This document shows positions 7,547 through 10,439 of a stretch of DNA of 10,439 bases, piece after piece. Every line of letters begins with the position of its first letter. Positions within the stretch are counted from its first letter, which is position 1. Position numbers and translations under genes: made by a program. The stretch comes from Bacteroidota bacterium. GTDB lineage: Bacteria > Bacteroidota > Bacteroidia > Flavobacteriales_F > PHOS-HE28. The DNA is taken from NCBI GenBank assembly GCA_023430325.1, contig JAEZAU010000196.1, positions 1-10,439 of the forward strand, written 5' to 3'. The notes under the pieces are model-generated. The model was not told the DNA's origin and ran no database searches. It worked only from the letters and a program-made list of their open reading frames with translations.

Positions 7547-7938
7547 ACATCCAGATCGGTCAAACGGAACGCTTCGTTGATGGAAAGATGATCCGATGCA
7601 TGGCGGCCATCGTGCTCCTGCTGATCGAGTGCATTTCGATCGGATACACCGGATCCTCTGTAGGAGATAGTGAGTTGGATGGTGCTGGCACAAAAGTGCT
7701 TCAGGTGAAGCACCTGACTGGCGCTACTTACCTATCGGGCTCTTTAAAAGGTGGTGAGCAACACGGCCGTGATCGGGTCCATCCTTCGTTCGATCGATGG
7801 GGGGAACGGCCCATGATGATACTATCCGTTCAGCACAATGTTGTTCCATCCCGAAGGTCTGCATCCTTCAAGGAATGTAGAGTGCTGGTCATGCTGAACC
7901 GTTTCCGTTCGCTTTACCCCTTCCACCATTTCTGGTGA
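7543..7938 (+). CDS. 131-residue hypothetical protein with one N-terminal membrane segment
   Basis: The frame starts at an ATG overlapping the stop of the 42-residue peptide (ATGA, 7543-7546). It has a hydrophobic segment at about residues 19-35 (CMAAIVLLLIECISIGY), then a polar region without a recognisable domain, ending YPFHHFW. The second half has low-complexity basic and aromatic composition that looks less like a folded protein, and a perfect hairpin sits inside it (7696-7713), so the coding part may be shorter or decayed. I do not recognise a family. Confidence 0.35.
   Translation: MNIQIGQTERFVDGKMIRCMAAIVLLLIECISIGYTGSSVGDSELDGAGTKVLQVKHLTGATYLSGSLKGGEQHGRDRVHPSFDRWGERPMMILSVQHNVVPSRRSASFKECRVLVMLNRFRSLYPFHHFW
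7696..7713. terminator. Perfect 8-bp inverted repeat; terminator-like on the minus strand
   Basis: GTGCTTCA and TGAAGCAC flank a GG centre, which would fold as a 7-bp stem with a four-base loop. Read on the minus strand, the hairpin is followed directly by TTTTG, like a weak intrinsic terminator, yet no minus-strand gene is apparent to its right. It lies inside the doubtful 131-residue frame. Confidence 0.3.
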
Positions 7939-7956
7939 ACCTCTGATCACCCGGGT

Positions 7957-8006
7957 AGGGCTTGAGCCCTTGGTAACGAACGGTCGCGGAATGTCGCGAT
8001 CCGTTC
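7957..8006. promoter_or_regulatory. Two tandem hairpins in the gap before the 163-residue gene
   Basis: The first is AGGGCT-TG-AGCCCT (7957-7970). The second pairs GAACGGTCGCG (7978-7988) with CGCGA plus CCGTTC (7995-8006), an 11-bp stem with a six-base loop (GAATGT) and one bulged T at 8000. They fill much of the 98-nt gap between the small-ORF chain and the next gene. Neither is followed by a T-run, so they could be a terminator of unusual type, an attenuator or a processing site. Confidence 0.4.
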
Positions 8007-8036
8007 TCGGTCCGATCAAACAACATCCAAGAAAGA

Positions 8037-8528
8037 ATGGGAACAATGGATCTGGGGACCACCATCATCGTGGTCATCATAGTTGCACTTTTAATGGTGC
8101 CGTTCGTGCTGGATCATTTCAGGCGCAAACGCAATGGCGCTGGCCTGGCCGGAAGAATGCATCAGGCGGCGCACCAACAGCAGAGCAGATTGAAGTATTC
8201 AGATGTACATCCGCCGATCGCCATAGGTCTGGACGGAGACCGGGGCATGTTGTTCTTTTTCACCGAACGGATCGGTGATGGTGAAGATCGAATTCTCGAT
8301 CTGGCCACGTTCCGTGATGTAGAGCTGGTGAAGTCCGGTGCGGGCGGCAGGAGCGTTACAGGTGATGAGCGTATGACAAGGATCATGCTCAAGCTGACGC
8401 CGAAGGAACCACGCGCGGCAGAAGTACATCTGGTCTTCTACGAGGAACGGCCTGGCGAATTGCTGGGCGATGAACTGCAGCTGGCAGCGAAGTGGGCCTT
8501 GCGGTTGAACAAATACATCAGGAAATAA
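8037..8528 (+). CDS. Membrane-anchored 163-residue protein of unknown function
   Basis: The protein has an N-terminal membrane helix (about residues 7-25, IIVVIIVALLMVPFVL), a basic stop-transfer patch (HFRRKRN), a Gln/His-rich linker (about 42-50) and a soluble domain (about 54-163). That domain has AIGLDGDRGMLFFFTE (62-77), ILDLATFRDVELV (86-98), LVFYEERPGELLGDELQLA (132-150) and AKWALRLNKYI at the end. The alternating beta-strand pattern and final helix suggest a PH-like domain facing the cytoplasm. From memory, similarly built proteins are widespread in Bacteroidota without a known role; this needs a profile search. The ATG at 8037 is used, with a second at 8046 possible. A strong hairpin follows the stop. 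Confidence 0.75.
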   Translation: MGTMDLGTTIIVVIIVALLMVPFVLDHFRRKRNGAGLAGRMHQAAHQQQSRLKYSDVHPPIAIGLDGDRGMLFFFTERIGDGEDRILDLATFRDVELVKSGAGGRSVTGDERMTRIMLKLTPKEPRAAEVHLVFYEERPGELLGDELQLAAKWALRLNKYIRK

Positions 8529-8538
8529 GGAGGCGAAC

Positions 8539-8566
8539 AGAGGGCGCGATCGGTATCGCGCCCTCT
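8539..8566 (+). terminator. Strong 12-bp hairpin without T-run, probable terminator
   Basis: AGAGGGCGCGAT pairs perfectly with ATCGCGCCCTCT around a CGGT loop, starting 10 nt after the stop of the 163-residue gene. There is no T-run after it, so intrinsic termination is not certain; the position and stability favour a transcript 3' end. Confidence 0.6.
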
Positions 8567-8590
8567 CAGCGCCGCGTAGATCGCTGGGTC

Positions 8591-8698
8591 ATGTACCATA
8601 ACGATCCTCCTAAGAGCAGGAAGGCCATGCTGGATCTTGTTACTGCAGTAGCGATCATGTTGCTGGCAATGGCGATCGTGCGGCTGCTTAAAGGTTGA
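8591..8698 (+). CDS. 35-residue single-span membrane peptide, DPPK N-terminus
   Basis: The peptide has a short polar, basic N-terminus (MYHNDPPKSRKA) and one hydrophobic helix (about residues 13-33, ending AIVRLLKG). The ATG at 8591 is preferred over an in-frame GTG at 8492 that would overlap the upstream gene and run through the hairpin. The N-terminus closely resembles that of the 42-residue peptide downstream of nhaD (DPPK followed by a polar pair and a membrane helix), so the two may be paralogues. Function is unknown. Confidence 0.5.
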   Translation: MYHNDPPKSRKAMLDLVTAVAIMLLAMAIVRLLKG

Positions 8699-8718
8699 GT
8701 GGCGAACATTCGATCGTT

Positions 8719-8733
8719 TCCATGCCACATGGA
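8719..8733. repeat. Short inverted repeat upstream of the sialidase-like gene
   Basis: TCCATG-CCA-CATGGA lies 33 nt before the ATG of the secreted protein gene. It could be an operator or the end of the preceding small transcript; the short arms make chance likely. Confidence 0.2.
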
Positions 8734-8765
8734 GTACAGGCATCCTCATATTGTAGCTTAGCTAT

Positions 8766-10184
8766 ATGAAGAATGCCATACTCCTATGCAGCCTGCTCGT
8801 ACCCTTCCTGATCTTTGCACAAGATCCAGTGGTGACCTATGGACCGATCCAGGATGTGAATGCTCAAGGTGAAGGCCGCCTTCGACCCCGCCTCGTATTG
8901 GATGGCTCCGATCATCCGGTAGTGCTTTGGGGTGATCATCAACCTCATGGCAATTACATCTCCCGCCATGAGGGATCTACATTCCTGAGCCCTGTTGCCG
9001 TGCATGTAGATGGAATACAACCGGCGGTGGGTGAATGGTTCGGAAGCAATATTGCTGCCGTGGGGAACACACTATGGATGGTGATGAAGGGTACGCCCGA
9101 GACCACTTCACCGATGTATGTGCGCAGGTCGGATGATGGCGGTGCCACCTGGCAGGATACCATTCGTGTGGAACCGATGAACGGCCTGATCAGTGACCTG
9201 CCTTCCATAGCCGTGTCCGATCCCGATGAACCTCTTGTCATGTACATGGAATTCGATGCCGGCTGGGCCAATGCCAGGCAGGTGGTGAGCAGAATGGAGA
9301 ATGGTGCGTTCGGTGTACCGATGCCCGTATCGGAACCGTTCACTTCCGGAGATGTTTGTGATTGCTGTCCCAACCAGGTGGTGGCGGACGGTGACCGGAT
9401 GGTTGCTCTTTATAGGGACGCCACAAATAACGAACGTGTTATCTGGGGAGCATGGTCAGATGATGGCGGTGCTAGTTTTCCTCACGGTGCCGAATTGGAC
9501 ACCACCGGCTGGATCGCCTTCGCCTGCCCCAGCACCGGTCCTGATGCAGTGATCAGTGGCGATCAGATCCATTATGTCTGGATGTCTTCCGCGAATTCCG
9601 GTGCAAAGGTGTACATCGCCAGTGCCGGATTGACGGATGATGCGGTCATCGAACACCATGGCCGCATACACTCGGTAGCGCAGAACATCGTGCAGAACTT
9701 TCCGCGGATCGCTGGCAATGGTGATACGATCGGCGTGGTGTGGGAACAGATGCTGCTTGGTGTTTCGCAAGTGCTTTTCAGTTGGAGCGTGACGGGACCC
9801 GCAGGGCTTTCCGAACCTGATACGATCAACACTGGTCTCACAGGAAGTCATTCGGCACCGGACATCGAGTATCGTAATGGAAGTTTTCACATCGTCTGGT
9901 CCGATGAAAGCACCGACCAGGTGCGGTACAGGCAGGCCATAGTCACAACAAGTACGGGTATGATCACAGAAGAGATGATCCCATTCGGCGTTCATCCGAA
10001 CCCAGCAAGCGATCGGATCTTCATTGATCTTGGACCGCGTGCGATGGTGGAGATCTTCGATGTAACGGGAAAACTCATCATCTCGACCATTGCCGATCGG
10101 AAAGGCATTGCGATCGGTGAGTTATCTCCAGGGACATACCTGATCCGAAGCGGGGCACGTATCGGACGCTTTCAGAAGCAGTAG
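8766..10184 (+). CDS. Secreted sialidase-like/BNR-repeat protein with T9SS sorting domain
   Basis: This 472-residue protein has a Sec signal peptide (residues 1-18, cleavage likely before Gln19), a beta-propeller-like body and a C-terminal type A sorting domain for type IX secretion (about 405-472, starting GVHPNPASDRIFIDL and including GKLII and SPGTYLIRSG). The body carries two Asp-box (BNR) motifs, SDDGGATW (122-129) and SDDGGASF (231-238), as in sialidase-fold propellers. A cysteine cluster VCDCCP (197-202) and ACPSTGPD (253-260) match a pattern I recall from sialidase-like proteins of unknown substrate; these cysteines could bind a metal or form disulfides. The usual sialidase arginine triad is not obvious, so enzymatic activity should not be assumed. 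It would be surface-attached or released and appears to be a single-gene unit. Confidence 0.88.
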   Translation: MKNAILLCSLLVPFLIFAQDPVVTYGPIQDVNAQGEGRLRPRLVLDGSDHPVVLWGDHQPHGNYISRHEGSTFLSPVAVHVDGIQPAVGEWFGSNIAAVGNTLWMVMKGTPETTSPMYVRRSDDGGATWQDTIRVEPMNGLISDLPSIAVSDPDEPLVMYMEFDAGWANARQVVSRMENGAFGVPMPVSEPFTSGDVCDCCPNQVVADGDRMVALYRDATNNERVIWGAWSDDGGASFPHGAELDTTGWIAFACPSTGPDAVISGDQIHYVWMSSANSGAKVYIASAGLTDDAVIEHHGRIHSVAQNIVQNFPRIAGNGDTIGVVWEQMLLGVSQVLFSWSVTGPAGLSEPDTINTGLTGSHSAPDIEYRNGSFHIVWSDESTDQVRYRQAIVTTSTGMITEEMIPFGVHPNPASDRIFIDLGPRAMVEIFDVTGKLIISTIADRKGIAIGELSPGTYLIRSGARIGRFQKQ

Positions 10185-10439
10185 GGTCTGGCCGATCGGC
10201 ACCGTCACGTTCGAAACCCCCAAGCTCCCATGGTCCCACACAGTGGATCTTACGCGTTACCCAGGGCCGCAAGTTGCTCCTTCAGCGATCGGATCAATAT
10301 CGTAACTATGCTGATCTGCGTAAGCGGCGAAGGCGGAAAGCCCGCAAGCCCTCACCCCCAGCCCCTCTCCCGAGGGGAGGGGTCGCGAAGCGGACTTCCT
10401 GCATATTTGGCGCGGACTTGCAGCCGCAGCCGCGCCCTG
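10185..10439. repeat. Non-coding right end with GC-rich inverted and direct repeats
   Basis: No convincing gene is seen after the stop at 10184. The stretch contains a 10-bp palindrome GCCGATCGGC (10191-10200), a hairpin CCCCTCTCC-CGA-GGGGAGGGG (10362-10382, one G-T pair), two copies of GCGGACTT (10390-10397, 10412-10419) and arms GGCGCGG/CCGCGCC (10409-10415, 10430-10436). The CTCACCCCCAGCCCCTCTCC-type segment resembles dispersed intergenic repeats found in many bacterial genomes. A minus-strand frame ending at the TAA near 10251 (C-terminal LKEQLAALGNA) has no start in view and is judged a remnant or chance. Confidence 0.5.

Noticed and set aside
8492..8698. 68-codon version of the small membrane peptide starting at GTG
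   Set aside because: It would overlap the 163-residue gene and read through the strong hairpin; the ATG at 8591 gives a compact membrane peptide.
10249..10355. Minus-strand frame ending LKEQLAALGNA at the right end
   Set aside because: It runs back only to an in-frame TGA in the repeat region with no plausible start; too short to call a gene.
1..10439. CRISPR array, tRNA/rRNA, insertion sequence or integrase
   Set aside because: No regularly spaced repeats, cloverleaf-like sequence, transposase motif or terminal inverted repeats were seen on either strand.

Overview
The window looks like a chromosome fragment of a fairly GC-rich Bacteroidota, most likely a Flavobacteriales-like lineage. The reasons are a secreted protein with a C-terminal type IX secretion (Por) sorting domain, a three-gene capsule/exopolysaccharide export set with the usual Bacteroidota architecture, and an almost complete lack of Shine-Dalgarno sequences before the starts. 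The taxonomic assignment is inference.

Left third, minus strand (1-3917): an operon read right to left. It encodes an outer-membrane polysaccharide export lipoprotein (Wza-like), then after 3 nt an inner-membrane chain-length regulator fused to a BY-type tyrosine kinase (Wzc-like), then after 15 nt a polysaccharide flippase (Wzx-like) cut by the left edge. Together they would move lipid-linked repeat units across the inner membrane, control polymer length and export the polymer.

Middle, plus strand (about 4146-7938): an unrecognised 146-residue soluble protein that seems to start at TTG; a 21-codon micro-ORF that overlaps both neighbours by ATGA; a TerC-family membrane protein (probable Mn2+/metal ion exporter); a doubtful 139-residue ORF; and an NhaD-type Na+/H+ antiporter. 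The antiporter is followed by a chain of small ORFs (30, 42 and 131 codons) with a 1-nt gap and then two ATGA overlaps. This block looks like an ion-homeostasis locus with small membrane peptides attached.

Right part, plus strand (8037-10439): a membrane-anchored 163-residue protein, a strong 12-bp hairpin, a 35-residue single-span membrane peptide whose N-terminus resembles the 42-residue peptide after nhaD (both carry DPPK), a secreted sialidase-like/BNR protein with a CDCC motif and T9SS tail, and a non-coding right end with GC-rich inverted and direct repeats.

The most unusual observations are the ATGA-linked micro-ORFs, the pair of DPPK mini membrane proteins, a cluster of strong hairpins at 7696-8566, and a high density of the GATC tetramer. 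I see no RNA gene, CRISPR array, transposase or integrase. I do not see a clearly new defence or mobile system.
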